Below, piece by piece: positions 8,887-19,342 of a stretch of 64,000 bases of DNA. Each line of letters opens with the position of its first letter. The stretch's first letter is position 1. The position numbers and the translations under genes were made by a program. The notes under the pieces are model-generated. The model was not told the DNA's origin. It made no database searches and saw nothing but the letters and a program-made list of their open reading frames with translations. The stretch spans positions 1-64,000 of the forward strand of contig JAFVEZ010000031.1 in the NCBI GenBank assembly GCA_017475745.1, given 5' to 3'. The stretch is from Selenomonadaceae bacterium. GTDB taxonomy: Bacteria > Bacillota > Negativicutes > Selenomonadales > Selenomonadaceae.

Positions 8887-11349
8887 TCAATTTTTGGAGA
8901 TGACACCACGGAAATAGTGTCCACGGGTGAAATCGAAGTTTTCAGGCTCAGTGAGTTGTTCACCTTGTAGGGCGCGACAATAGTATTTGACAGTATTAGT
9001 CAGTTCCGTGGCTGTCATTGCCCTGCCGTCAATTCTGATGTTACTGACACCTACTCTCTTGAACTCTGCAGCATAGGGCAACATTGATAGCGGCTTTGCA
9101 TTAAGTATGTGAACTCTGCAGAATTGGTCAGTAACAATGGGAAAGATCGCTGCCTTGCGATCTCTTAGAAAGAAGTGTTGACGCTTGCAAGGCTGGCTGC
9201 ACTTGTGCTCACCAACTCCGCCAAGAAAGCTACCGATCGTACAGTATGAAGAAGTCATTAACTCTGCCCGTCCGTGGACAATGCACTCAACTGGCAAAGG
9301 CGAATTTTTAGTAAGTGATTTAATCTGCTCAAAAGTCAGCTCTGGTGATAAGGTGACACCCTCAACACCCAAGCATTTTAAATATTTGACGGTCTCAAGA
9401 TTGAAGGCTATCAGTGAGTAATCAGTGTGTATTGGAAGACTAGTCAATCGTCGAGCTAGGTTCAAAGTAGCAATGTTGTGGACGTACACGGCATCAGCTT
9501 CCTCAATGGCAGTCAATACCTCTTCAATGACAGGTTGATCTACATTGCGAACTATGCGCGGAGTGGCAATGTAAATCTTCTTGCCAGCAAGGTGTACGAT
9601 CTTGATCGCTTGTCTATAGTCTGCTGGTGACAATTCTTCATGCCTATATGAATCACCACCGAAGAGTATGGCATCGGCTCCGGCTGATATGGCCAACTTT
9701 AATCTATCAACTGTATCAATGTGTACAGTCAGTGAAGTATCCTCAGCAACATAAGGCGTCGCATCAACTTTGGCGATACCTTCAGTATACTTTAATTTTG
9801 GTTGCTGCGCCTTCATTCTTGACAACTGCCTGTCTTCAAGTTTCTTAATTGCTCTGCGACGAACATCATTAATCTCACTCAGTGGCACCATCACATTGTC
9901 ATCAATATCATATTGGCAATCTTTTAACTCAAAGACAGAGTTGCCAAGACGCTTGAGCTGCTTATCAATCACCTCAATGGTTAGCGGTCGAGTCTTTGCA
10001 GGCTCGGCAATGAAATTAGTTATCGTCTCAATAAACTCTTCCATATCGGTTGTTGCCAAACACAGCTTCAATGGCTCACCAAGCTTAACACTGACTTTGC
10101 CAACGATTGGAATTTTGCGAATCGGATCGGCAGAAGTGAAGTATTTACGGGCGTGAGCAGTCAAGGCAGCGTCAAAGACTTTGAAAACCCTATCATGGAC
10201 TTTGACACCGCGGATAGCTTCACTCGTATTGATTGTACAAGTATCACCATTGATTGCGAAGTCCTTGACGGTGACAGTCACTCTACCGCCGACTTTTACC
10301 CAAATCTCAAGCTGGTCGCCTTGATTGATTTGGGTTGTGTTGTCTGAAATGTGAACTTCGATATAGTCTTTGCCGACCGTTGCGATTCTACCGATCGGCA
10401 CTCCGCGATTGTTAGGGCGCTTGTCGCTTATCATATTGCGTCCTTGGTTATGCTCAAGATAAGCCGTGGTGAAATCGCGGTTAAATATCTGTGCCAAATT
10501 ACGGCGCTCATCAACAGTTGCTTGATACTTATTACGCTCTTCATAGTATCTATCAATCGCTTTGCGATAAGTCTCAACGACGACAGCAACGTATTCCGGC
10601 CGCTTCATTCTGCCTTCAATCTTCAAAGAGCTTACACCCGCTTCAATGAGTTCTGGCAATAGTTCAATGGTGTTTAAATCTTTTGGCGATAGCAGATACT
10701 TACCGGCATTGCCTTCAAGTACGTCAACGCCTTTATCGTCAACCAACTCATAAGGCAGACGACAAGGCTGCGCGCATTGACCACGATTTCCGCTTCTTGC
10801 ACCAATCATCGACGACATCAAACATTGTCCGCTATAACAGACACATAAGGCGCCATGCATGAAGACCTCAATCTCTGCTGAAGAATTTGCACAAATATTT
10901 TGTATCTCATCAAGTGACAACTCGCGTGAAAGCACCACTCTTTCAAAACCAAGTCGCTCTAATGCCTTGACACCTTCGAGTGAATGAACAGTCATTTGAG
11001 TTGAAGCGTGCAGAGACATTTCCGGTACAACTTGCATAGCTAATGACGCAACGCCTAAGTCTTGAACTAGAATCGCATCAACGTTTATCTTGAGTAAAAA
11101 CTTCAAATACTCGGCCAGTGTACTCATCTCATCATCGTTGACGATTGTGTTGACCGTAACATGAACTCTTACATCACGCATATGAGCAAAGGTTACTGCC
11201 TTCTTTAAGTCGTCCTCATTAAAGTTGCCGGCATAGGCGCGAGCGCCAAAGTGATTGCCGGCAAGATATACTGCGTTGGCTCCTGTCTCTACTGCGGCCT
11301 TGAGAGCTTCAGGTGTACCGGCAGGAGCAAGCAGTTCTATTCGATTCAT
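8887..11349 (-). CDS. Peptidase U32 family protein with DUF3656-type region
   Basis: 820 residues. The N-terminal half begins MNRIELLAPAGTPEALKAAV and carries the U32 cysteine cluster HGALCVCYSGQCLMSS followed by GNRGQCAQPCRLPY. A second U32-like unit (SADAILFGGDSYRHEELSP, then IVHGRAELMTSSYC) fills the C-terminal part. U32 proteins include the RNA hydroxylases RlhA and TrhP, so a tRNA or rRNA modification role is more likely than proteolysis. Its ATG overlaps the stop of the upstream membrane protein gene (TAATG), so the two are translationally coupled. Confidence 0.85.
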   Translation of the reverse strand: MNRIELLAPAGTPEALKAAVETGANAVYLAGNHFGARAYAGNFNEDDLKKAVTFAHMRDVRVHVTVNTIVNDDEMSTLAEYLKFLLKINVDAILVQDLGVASLAMQVVPEMSLHASTQMTVHSLEGVKALERLGFERVVLSRELSLDEIQNICANSSAEIEVFMHGALCVCYSGQCLMSSMIGARSGNRGQCAQPCRLPYELVDDKGVDVLEGNAGKYLLSPKDLNTIELLPELIEAGVSSLKIEGRMKRPEYVAVVVETYRKAIDRYYEERNKYQATVDERRNLAQIFNRDFTTAYLEHNQGRNMISDKRPNNRGVPIGRIATVGKDYIEVHISDNTTQINQGDQLEIWVKVGGRVTVTVKDFAINGDTCTINTSEAIRGVKVHDRVFKVFDAALTAHARKYFTSADPIRKIPIVGKVSVKLGEPLKLCLATTDMEEFIETITNFIAEPAKTRPLTIEVIDKQLKRLGNSVFELKDCQYDIDDNVMVPLSEINDVRRRAIKKLEDRQLSRMKAQQPKLKYTEGIAKVDATPYVAEDTSLTVHIDTVDRLKLAISAGADAILFGGDSYRHEELSPADYRQAIKIVHLAGKKIYIATPRIVRNVDQPVIEEVLTAIEEADAVYVHNIATLNLARRLTSLPIHTDYSLIAFNLETVKYLKCLGVEGVTLSPELTFEQIKSLTKNSPLPVECIVHGRAELMTSSYCTIGSFLGGVGEHKCSQPCKRQHFFLRDRKAAIFPIVTDQFCRVHILNAKPLSMLPYAAEFKRVGVSNIRIDGRAMTATELTNTVKYYCRALQGEQLTEPENFDFTRGHYFRGVISKN

Positions 11350-12335
11350 TATTCATTCCTCATTCTTTTGGAGCGATTATATATTCCTGATAGTTTTCCA
11401 AATACCTTGGTGCCAATAAATTCACCAATCTTGTCAACAATCATTCGCACTACTACGAACAACAGTATTGAAATCTTTAGTCCCGCAACGGTGATTGCCA
11501 CGCCGCCAAACAACGGCAATAAGAAGATCATTGCCAACTTAATCATTATGAAAGAGCAAGTCAGTGCCAGTGCCGATCGACACAATCTTACAATGAATCG
11601 ACCATGCTCTCTTGACCACTTTGTCAAATCATAGTATGCCAGCCGCGGATGTCTCACTGCCTTCACTGTAAACGCCCAGGCACGCTTTCCATAGAATTGA
11701 AAGAACTCTCCTATTTTTTGCAACAGCTTGTTTATATCAGTGGGTATGTTTGTCACAATGCCGATTATCATCGAAGGATCGGCAATCAAGCCTCTGGTTG
11801 AGACGACTGCGCTGCCGAGTGCTTTTATTGGCTTGCCAACCCAACCTTGAACGCTCTCCGGCACGGGAATTGCAGGGACAAATGCTGCGATTATATATAG
11901 GATTATCGCCAATACGCGCCCCAGGATCATTCCTACGAAGTATTTAATCACCAGTTTAGGATTGCGCCTAAAAGCGTGAGGTAGGTGTCGATATTTAGAC
12001 GGAAGGCAGTTAATGAGCTTTTTGGTGAGCTGCCAGGTATCGTCATCATTGTATGTCACCCTACCTCTGCGCTTCTTGGCTTCGGCGATTATTTCTTGGT
12101 TGGTTTCCTTTGAGATGGCGCGCTTGCTGCTCTTCTCCAATTCATAGGAGAGATTAATCATTCTAGCAAAGGCATCAGAGATAGCTTTACGACTTTGTGC
12201 CTTGGCGAGTTCCAGTTCTTCGTCGAAGGTATGGGTGGTCTTTATCATCTTTTGGAAGTTATCGAAGGTGTTAGTGGTTTTCATCATTCGCTGAAGGGAT
12301 TTTTCGAGTTGGTCGGATTTACCGTCTTTACTCAT
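11349..12335 (-). CDS. Hypothetical membrane protein
   Basis: 328 residues, family not recognised. The N-terminus carries an internal repeat (MMKTTNTFDNF / MIKTTHTFDEE) and a helical charged segment. At least two hydrophobic regions follow, near the middle (MILGRVLAIILYIIAAFVP) and near the end (two adjacent stretches containing LALTCSFIMIKLAMIFLLPL). The last residues are basic. ATG 12335 is preferred to the upstream GTG/ATG cluster because of GGTGAT spacing. It sits between the giant RTX-like gene and the U32 gene, to which it is coupled. A role with either is only inference. Confidence 0.6.
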   Translation of the reverse strand: MSKDGKSDQLEKSLQRMMKTTNTFDNFQKMIKTTHTFDEELELAKAQSRKAISDAFARMINLSYELEKSSKRAISKETNQEIIAEAKKRRGRVTYNDDDTWQLTKKLINCLPSKYRHLPHAFRRNPKLVIKYFVGMILGRVLAIILYIIAAFVPAIPVPESVQGWVGKPIKALGSAVVSTRGLIADPSMIIGIVTNIPTDINKLLQKIGEFFQFYGKRAWAFTVKAVRHPRLAYYDLTKWSREHGRFIVRLCRSALALTCSFIMIKLAMIFLLPLFGGVAITVAGLKISILLFVVVRMIVDKIGEFIGTKVFGKLSGIYNRSKRMRNE

Positions 12336-12371
12336 AGGCATCACCACGGATAAAGGCTTATTAAAGTCAAG

Positions 12372-12422
12372 GGATAAGAAGCAAGCGACAAGTTAGAAGT
12401 TCAAGTCACTCACTTCTATCCC
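12372..12422 (-). terminator. Possible hairpin between the giant RTX-like gene and the membrane protein gene
   Basis: Inverted repeat GGGATAGAAG / CTTCTTATCCC on the minus strand with a loop of about 30 bases and no clear T-run. It may act as a partial terminator or transcript-stabilising hairpin. Confidence 0.3.
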
Positions 12423-12430
12423 ATTTATTC

Positions 12431-15400
12431 CTAAATATCACCTTGTTTCTTGTCAGTAAACTGGACAAGTTTTATATCTTGTTGCAATTCTTCAGACTGA
12501 AGTGACAATTCACCGGCAGTTGAAGGTTTATGAGATATTATATCCGTCAAGTCACTACCGTCAACAAGAACATCATCGACAAATAGATCATCAACAAGGC
12601 GTTCCGTATAAGTTGCCACAGTAGCGGTCTTCTTGTTGTAGGTGGTAGTTGTCGTGGCGCCGTAATCTTGTACCTGTATCTCAACGTCCGCACAGTTCTT
12701 GAAGGTAATAGACCCGCTGCCAATCGCCAGCACATAGTCACTGCCGCTCACTTTGCTCTTGGTTTCATTGACTTTAGTCTTGGCACTTCCCAATACTATC
12801 ACGTCACCCGCAGCATAGTTAGTGATGACATCTTTGCCGTCACCAGTCGTATAAGCGTAGAACATCTTACCGGCATTACCACCAGAAGCAAGACCGGTAT
12901 CTGGACTGACCGTCGCAGAGCCACTCAATGTATCATCGCCTTTGCCGCCTTGGATAGTGCCACCCTTAGTCGCTACTAAAGTGATTGTATCAGCTTTCGT
13001 ACCACCCTTGATGTAGGTAGTATAATTATTACCGGTCAAGTTCACTGGAGTCGTCCTCTTGGAGGCATTAATAGTCTTGATAGTATCGTCATTGGAAGGT
13101 GCGATATTGGCACCATCATTGTTAGTAACCTTCAATGTCTCAGGATCACTCAAAGTCAATGTCTCTGTCTTACCTTCAGCATTGGTCAACTTCAAAGTCT
13201 TATCTACTCCGTTGAGTATCTTGATTGTGTTTTCAGGCGTTACATTATTTGACACAACGCCGATACCTGTCTTAGTGACATAACCTAGATTCAATGTCAC
13301 TGTCATATCACTATCAACACTGTAATCAAGCAGAGAGAGTGCATAGTTTATAGTTGCACCACCAGATACTGCAGCATTAACGCTGGCTTGCAGCTCAAGT
13401 CTGTCATTCTTCTGATCGTGATCGGTTATGACCATATTGCCACCGTTGTAAATGATAACGTCTTTGCCCGCGCCGGAAGTAACTGTGTCATTACCGCCGC
13501 CACTTATGAATGTATCGGCACCAGCACCAAGTATCACAGTATCCGCACCATTACTACCGTATACGATATCATTGCCTGCGCCTGAATCTATATATGCACC
13601 TGGAATTGAATCACTTATCACTAATTTACTTGCTTCAAGGGTGTCAGCCTTCTTGCCGCCAAGCAAAGTAGAAGTACTCTCATTGCCAACTAGCCACACA
13701 GCCTTAGTGCGTTTAGAAGCATCTATACTCTTGACGTTCTTGTTGCTACCAACATCTACCTTGGTACCATCGGCATTTGCAACTTCAATCTTCTCACTGC
13801 CATAGACTTGAGCGCCTGCCTTGCCGTCACTGCCGACAAGAGTGATCTTCGTTGCTGCCGCACTCTTAACAGTAGCATGGTGCTCAACTGTATCAGCGAC
13901 ACCAGTTCCAGAAGAATAAGTGTAAGTAAACACCAGATCACTTCCAGAAGCTTCACCATTATTAAGTGTAACATTATCTCCAAGCCTTATCTTATCGTAA
14001 TTGCCCTTGGCAGAGGTATAGTCAGTTATCAATACATCGCCTTTGCCGTCAAGGAGGAATACATTAGCACCGCCAGCACCTGTGAGGGTATCAATACCGT
14101 CCAAGGCGCCATTGCCCGACAAGGTATCCGCCTTCGCCGTGCCTGTGATGTTGTTTGACTTGCCATTGCCAACAACATACATCGCCTTGGTCCTCTTTGG
14201 CTTGACAGAGCTTGGCAAAATATTCACCACGTTTGGATTGGCGCTTACATCAATAGTTGTACCGTCGGCGTTGACTACAACTACCTCAGTCGATACCAGA
14301 TCAAGTGCAGAGGTATTGACCACTGTCTTACCTTTGGCATTGGTACTCTCTGTGGCAATGCTTATCTTGTAGGCACCAATGGCAGGCAGGCTCGCAGCAG
14401 TACTTACTCCTACAATCGTTGCATCTTCGCTTGCACTCACTATGCTGCTGTAACCTCCGGCATCCCAGATAGTCACAGTGCCGACCGTACCTTTACTATT
14501 GGCAATCGTCAATATCACATCATTAGCTGTAGTCGTCACGTTCTTCGCGATAGTCTTCTTCTTGTTCTTAGCAACTTCCCAGACGCCGCTTGCACTCAAT
14601 GATGCCTGGACACCTGTCAAGGTTGTATTTCTAATAGAATCGTTCTCGTATTGCGCTGAAGTAACTGTGGCATCAGCAACGTAGTAGCCTTCTGGCAGTC
14701 TCAGAACATCTTTACCAACCTGATAATCTGTGATGATATCATACTCTGTACTTGTAGTTGGATTAAAGTAGAATACATCTTTACCATCACCACCTGTGAG
14801 GTAATTAGCTTCAGCTTTTGAAAGACTTCTATCCGAACCGCCGCCTCTACTTCTCAAGGTATCGTTACCCTTGCCTCCAACCAATGTACCGACAACTTCG
14901 TTGCCAATCAAGTAATCAGCCTTCTTACCGCCAGTGACAATATATTTAGTCTCCGATTTGCCACCTTCATAGCCTGCCTGTATAGTAGCGGCCTTGGTCC
15001 TGCTGGAAGCACTGATTGCATTGTAGGCAGTGTCACTCGAATCTATATAAACCGCCTTAAGGGTAGTTGGTTCGGTTTTGTTGGCGACTGTCCATTCATA
15101 AGGGTTAGCATAAATAGTGTCATGACTGATCGTTGCACCACTTGAGTCAATAATTGTCACCATCTTATCCTTGGCGTTCTTGAGAGTCAAGCTGTCATTA
15201 ATAAGCATAACACTGCCAGAAGAAACTGTGCTGAATATGAATGTAACGTCCTCACCGTTGAAGCGAATACTGCCACTGCCATTCGCAGCCACATTAATAG
15301 TATCAGGCAGAAGATTGGAAGCAGTGGGAATATGGCTTAAAGCTGTATCGCTGCTGATGATGATGACATCACTCTTGGCAGATTTCTTATTCCAGGTATA

Positions 15401-18400
15401 ATCTTCAATAGTGACATTGCCGCCTCTGTAAATGAAAGTATCGGCACCAGCGTTGCCTGTTACGTCAGTAGATGTCATATACCCGCTCTGCTTGCTTGAG
15501 TAGATGGTATCATCACCTTTACCACCGATTAAGGTGTTGTTGTTGATATATTCTAATTCTTTATCACTTTTACCGGTATTGTTGACAGCATTACCCAATA
15601 TAACAATCGGCTTCTTGGCACTTCTCTGAGAGGCGTCAACGACCTTCAAATAATCATTGTTTGCACCATCTGAAGCATCAACAGTTGCACCGTCTACATC
15701 AAGTACCTCTATCTCACTAGCTCCAAAGACCTGTGTACTCTCGTCTTTGACGATCTTGGTCTTGTTGGTCTTGGTCTTCTTGTCGTAGTATTCTTCCTCG
15801 CGTTCCTTAACTATGCTGATCTTTTGACCGAAGCCACCTTGAATTGTAATATCACCATCACCTGTTGCAGTATGTGTTCCATCTATCTTCTTGCTGTAGG
15901 TGAAGTGCATAACGATATCACTAGCGACATCGCCATCACCTATCGCCTTTATACTTGCAATGTTTAGACCTTCAATAAACTCCAATTTGTCTTTACCCGG
16001 AGTGTAGTCAGTAATGACTTCCATGAAGGTACTGTTGCTATGCATGAAGATATCTTTTCCGGAACCACCTGTAAGGGTTGAGATACCACCCGTTGAAGGT
16101 CCGCCGTTGAGGGTATCATTGCCGCTACCTGCCTGAATGGATATACCATCACCTTCAACTGTAGACCTAGAACTGGTTGAGGTAATGCTAATGGCTTTTT
16201 TTCGTCCACCGTCAACAACAGCCTGCACTCCACCATCAGCTAATATATATGTGCTGCTCTTGTCGTCAATGGTAATGATCGGCAAGCCGAAGGTCTGCGT
16301 GTTACTCTTGCCATCTGCATCGACAATGGTGATATTCTTGCCAAGCCCACCTTTGACGGTAATGTGGTTGTCCATGGTAGTATCATCATCTTTAGTGGTC
16401 TCTATGACAAGGAGCAGGTCTTCTGTAGAGCCAGCAACCGAACTGGAAGACTTCAAAGCTTGATTGGACAGCAAGACGATTGAATCTGCTTCTTTCTTGG
16501 CATTGGTATTATAGTCGGTGATGAGAATATCACCGCCCGGTGCCAACATGAACGCGTCATTACCTTTGCCGCCGGTTATAGTTGTCACTACAGGCATGTT
16601 ACTTGTATCTGTGCTATATGTACGATTATTGGTTGCACCGATAATCGTATTAGCATTGGCATTGCCGATTATTCCGAGATTCAGATTTCTTCTGAGCGTA
16701 CTACTCACTGCAACTGTAACTTCAGAACCGTCAATGGTATCTATTTTACTTGTATCTGATACAATCGCGCCTGCGTCAATCGTTGCAACTAGAGCATTGG
16801 GCTTAAAGTCAAGAATACCGTTTTCCTCAACGTCATCATCTTCAATCTTAGCAAGTGTACCAGCATATGTCATTCTATATTTAGTGCCGTCGCCGCGGTC
16901 AATAGTAAGCTTCGGCGGCAAGTAATTGATAACCGCCTTGCCTTTCTTCTTAACCCCGCTATCTACGGTATCAGCAATACCCTTGATGACAACCTTGCTC
17001 TTACCGATAGTGAGCTGCACATCATTGGCACCCTTCTTGGTAACGAGTGTCGAAGCGGTGATATGTACATCAGTAGAAGCCATTTTGATAATATCAGTTC
17101 CAGCTTCAATGCTGACTATTGCGTCCGTGCCATCAACAGTATCATAGATGAAAGTATCAACAACTCCTGCTGTACCGTAAAGGGTATCTTTACCTGCACC
17201 GCCTTGTAAGCTGTTGGAGCCAGTCTTAGAACCCATGATGACGTTCTTGCCACTGTTACCGATCAAGTAAAGATTGCCAGAAGCACTACCGCCATCAAGA
17301 GTGACCACCTTAGCATTGAAAGTAGTATCGACAACACCTATGGTTGTATCGCCATATGCATATTCAATAGGATAAACATCTGTACCAACGCTCAAGCTCT
17401 TGTTGCCATACTTCTGAGAAGCTATTGTCTCTTCACCACCAAGAGTGTCGGTTGTCTTGACAATAGTAACCAATGAATCTTGAGCACCCTTGAGGGTTAA
17501 AGTAGTCTTGTTCTTGCCTTTGGCATTTGTAACAGTAAACACAACGTCTGTTGCACCCTTTTTGGTATTGAGGGCTGAGGTGCTGATAGTTGTATCAGGA
17601 TTGGCGAGTTTGATAACATCACTCAAGGTCGGATCAGTGGTGCCAATATAGTCGGTAATGACATCATTGCCCGTACCACTATAATAGAGGAAAGTATCAT
17701 AATAAGGAGTCGCCGCATCTAATGAGGAGTGCCCACCGCTCATAGTGTCCTTGCCTGCACCACCGGTGATTGTATCGCGAAAACGGCTACCCACTATGCT
17801 GTTGGCTATCTTGTTGCCCTCAATGTAAACGCCGACACCGGTGATAAACCTGGATACCATGGCGCCAGTGGCAGGATCAGCCATAAGAGTAGAGAATTCA
17901 GAGGTTGAGGCGTCAATTAGTTTCACCTTGTCGCCGAGCTTGTTCGTCACATCAGTCAAAGAGGTACTAACAGTGGCCTGGTCCGTGACGATATAGTCTG
18001 TCGCGTTGCGATAAATCATAGTGTTACCTGTATCGACCGAGCCATCAGGTTTCAAAAAGGTGATACGCCTGTTCTTGCCATCCTTGACAGTGAGAGTGGT
18101 CTTCTTCTTACCGTCCAATGCAATAGTGAAGATGACATCGTTCTTTTTCGTTGTGTAACCGAGTACTGAGCCACTACTAAGGAGTATGGCATCAATAGCT
18201 TTGCCGTCCTCATCAGAAGCACTGTCGTAGTTAGTGATGACGTTGGTGCCCTGTCCTTCAGCAAAGACGAAAGTATTATGTACATACACGGTGCTGGGTT
18301 TGGAGTACTCACCAGTAGAGACAGTGTGCCAGCCTTCACCACCTGTGAGGGTATCTTTACCCGCACCACCAATGAGAGTGTTGTCTACGAAGTTGGAGCC

Positions 18401-19129
18401 AACAATGGAATTTGCCTTTGAGTTGCCTGTGATGACAAGACTGCCATTACTGGCATTTGTTCCTATGATAGTCTTGACAGAGGTGTTGAGGGTGGTATTC
18501 ATTACAGTGGTGCCGGTAGTGGCAGTAAGTTCCGTAGCACCAAAGGCTTGACTAACCTCGTTGATGATATTACCGTTGAGGTCGACGACTTTAAGCTCTT
18601 GCTCTTTACCATTGTTGATAGTAAATGCCGATTTATCGGAATTGGTAATAACAACCTTATTCTTGCTGACACTAACTTTGGTTGGCGTGACGCCATTAAG
18701 CATGATGACATCACCTTGAGTCGCAGAGTAGTCAGTAATGACGTTCTTGCCAGCACTACTGATAAAGGTATCTGCTCCTTCGCCACCAGTGAGAGAGTCT
18801 GCACCATCACCGCCGCTAAGGGTATCAGCACCTTTGCCACCGATAATATTGTTCTTCTTGTCGTTGCCAACGAGACGAATCGGATCATTCCTACCAGATG
18901 CATCGAGTGTCACCAGTGGAGTATAGCTAACGGCACTGAATATCGTGGAAGCATAGGCATCAGTTATAGCGACAGCCTTTGCCTTACTGGTATCAGTAGT
19001 GGGTGAGAAAGTAAGCCCCGTATCCTCCGCATCAAACTTCTCAATATAAGCAGCTTGCTCAGATATTGGAGCTAAAATATAATCATCTCTTTGAGTATCT
19101 CTCTTATCTTCTAACTTAACAGCAGCCAC
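12431..19129 (-). CDS. Giant RTX-like calcium-binding repeat protein
   Basis: 2232 residues built of about eleven modules averaging 200 residues. Each module reads: a DASxR strand (LDASGRNDP, VDASQRSAK, IDASKRTKA), a GN turn, nonapeptide glycine repeats (GGKGADTLSGGDGADSLTGG), a VITDY motif, a hydrophobic strand, and a fold ending in FG..EI.V. GGxGxDxLx repeats are the calcium-binding beta-roll of RTX proteins exported by type I secretion. No N-terminal signal peptide is present, as expected for that route, but no ABC exporter is nearby. GTG 19129 is chosen because AAGGAG is eight bases upstream. Adhesin or surface-layer function is inference. Confidence 0.85.
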   Translation of the reverse strand: MAAVKLEDKRDTQRDDYILAPISEQAAYIEKFDAEDTGLTFSPTTDTSKAKAVAITDAYASTIFSAVSYTPLVTLDASGRNDPIRLVGNDKKNNIIGGKGADTLSGGDGADSLTGGEGADTFISSAGKNVITDYSATQGDVIMLNGVTPTKVSVSKNKVVITNSDKSAFTINNGKEQELKVVDLNGNIINEVSQAFGATELTATTGTTVMNTTLNTSVKTIIGTNASNGSLVITGNSKANSIVGSNFVDNTLIGGAGKDTLTGGEGWHTVSTGEYSKPSTVYVHNTFVFAEGQGTNVITNYDSASDEDGKAIDAILLSSGSVLGYTTKKNDVIFTIALDGKKKTTLTVKDGKNRRITFLKPDGSVDTGNTMIYRNATDYIVTDQATVSTSLTDVTNKLGDKVKLIDASTSEFSTLMADPATGAMVSRFITGVGVYIEGNKIANSIVGSRFRDTITGGAGKDTMSGGHSSLDAATPYYDTFLYYSGTGNDVITDYIGTTDPTLSDVIKLANPDTTISTSALNTKKGATDVVFTVTNAKGKNKTTLTLKGAQDSLVTIVKTTDTLGGEETIASQKYGNKSLSVGTDVYPIEYAYGDTTIGVVDTTFNAKVVTLDGGSASGNLYLIGNSGKNVIMGSKTGSNSLQGGAGKDTLYGTAGVVDTFIYDTVDGTDAIVSIEAGTDIIKMASTDVHITASTLVTKKGANDVQLTIGKSKVVIKGIADTVDSGVKKKGKAVINYLPPKLTIDRGDGTKYRMTYAGTLAKIEDDDVEENGILDFKPNALVATIDAGAIVSDTSKIDTIDGSEVTVAVSSTLRRNLNLGIIGNANANTIIGATNNRTYSTDTSNMPVVTTITGGKGNDAFMLAPGGDILITDYNTNAKKEADSIVLLSNQALKSSSSVAGSTEDLLLVIETTKDDDTTMDNHITVKGGLGKNITIVDADGKSNTQTFGLPIITIDDKSSTYILADGGVQAVVDGGRKKAISITSTSSRSTVEGDGISIQAGSGNDTLNGGPSTGGISTLTGGSGKDIFMHSNSTFMEVITDYTPGKDKLEFIEGLNIASIKAIGDGDVASDIVMHFTYSKKIDGTHTATGDGDITIQGGFGQKISIVKEREEEYYDKKTKTNKTKIVKDESTQVFGASEIEVLDVDGATVDASDGANNDYLKVVDASQRSAKKPIVILGNAVNNTGKSDKELEYINNNTLIGGKGDDTIYSSKQSGYMTSTDVTGNAGADTFIYRGGNVTIEDYTWNKKSAKSDVIIISSDTALSHIPTASNLLPDTINVAANGSGSIRFNGEDVTFIFSTVSSGSVMLINDSLTLKNAKDKMVTIIDSSGATISHDTIYANPYEWTVANKTEPTTLKAVYIDSSDTAYNAISASSRTKAATIQAGYEGGKSETKYIVTGGKKADYLIGNEVVGTLVGGKGNDTLRSRGGGSDRSLSKAEANYLTGGDGKDVFYFNPTTSTEYDIITDYQVGKDVLRLPEGYYVADATVTSAQYENDSIRNTTLTGVQASLSASGVWEVAKNKKKTIAKNVTTTANDVILTIANSKGTVGTVTIWDAGGYSSIVSASEDATIVGVSTAASLPAIGAYKISIATESTNAKGKTVVNTSALDLVSTEVVVVNADGTTIDVSANPNVVNILPSSVKPKRTKAMYVVGNGKSNNITGTAKADTLSGNGALDGIDTLTGAGGANVFLLDGKGDVLITDYTSAKGNYDKIRLGDNVTLNNGEASGSDLVFTYTYSSGTGVADTVEHHATVKSAAATKITLVGSDGKAGAQVYGSEKIEVANADGTKVDVGSNKNVKSIDASKRTKAVWLVGNESTSTLLGGKKADTLEASKLVISDSIPGAYIDSGAGNDIVYGSNGADTVILGAGADTFISGGGNDTVTSGAGKDVIIYNGGNMVITDHDQKNDRLELQASVNAAVSGGATINYALSLLDYSVDSDMTVTLNLGYVTKTGIGVVSNNVTPENTIKILNGVDKTLKLTNAEGKTETLTLSDPETLKVTNNDGANIAPSNDDTIKTINASKRTTPVNLTGNNYTTYIKGGTKADTITLVATKGGTIQGGKGDDTLSGSATVSPDTGLASGGNAGKMFYAYTTGDGKDVITNYAAGDVIVLGSAKTKVNETKSKVSGSDYVLAIGSGSITFKNCADVEIQVQDYGATTTTTYNKKTATVATYTERLVDDLFVDDVLVDGSDLTDIISHKPSTAGELSLQSEELQQDIKLVQFTDKKQGDI

Positions 19130-19214
19130 AAGAATCACTCCTTCGTTAAATTCAAACTACTTCCGTGTAAATCTATTGTAACGTACAGACAACAACACAA
19201 ATTAAACTGTTATA

Positions 19215-19243
19215 AATTTAACATTTCGCGGGGCAAGTGTCAA
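19215..19243 (-). promoter_or_regulatory. Promoter of the giant RTX-like gene
   Basis: Minus strand TTGACA (19238-19243), 17 bases, TAAATT (19215-19220), giving a leader of about 80 nt. Confidence 0.6.
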
Positions 19244-19301
19244 TAATAAAATGATTAATAATTTTAAAAAGATTCATTAAAAATATCTAATAAATAAAAC
19301 A

Positions 19302-19324
19302 GACCGAAATACAATGTTTCGGTC
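19302..19324 (-). terminator. Terminator of waaA-lpxK
   Basis: Perfect hairpin GACCGAAA-7nt-TTTCGGTC followed on the minus strand by GTTTTATTT. Confidence 0.8.
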
Positions 19325-19342
19325 GCAATTCAATTTATTACG

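Noticed and set aside
12431-19129. Long plus-strand ORFs and spaced repeats within the giant gene, possibly genes or a CRISPR array
   Set aside because: The repeats are degenerate glycine-repeat codons in one long minus-strand frame; the opposite-strand ORFs lack ribosome sites and family motifs.
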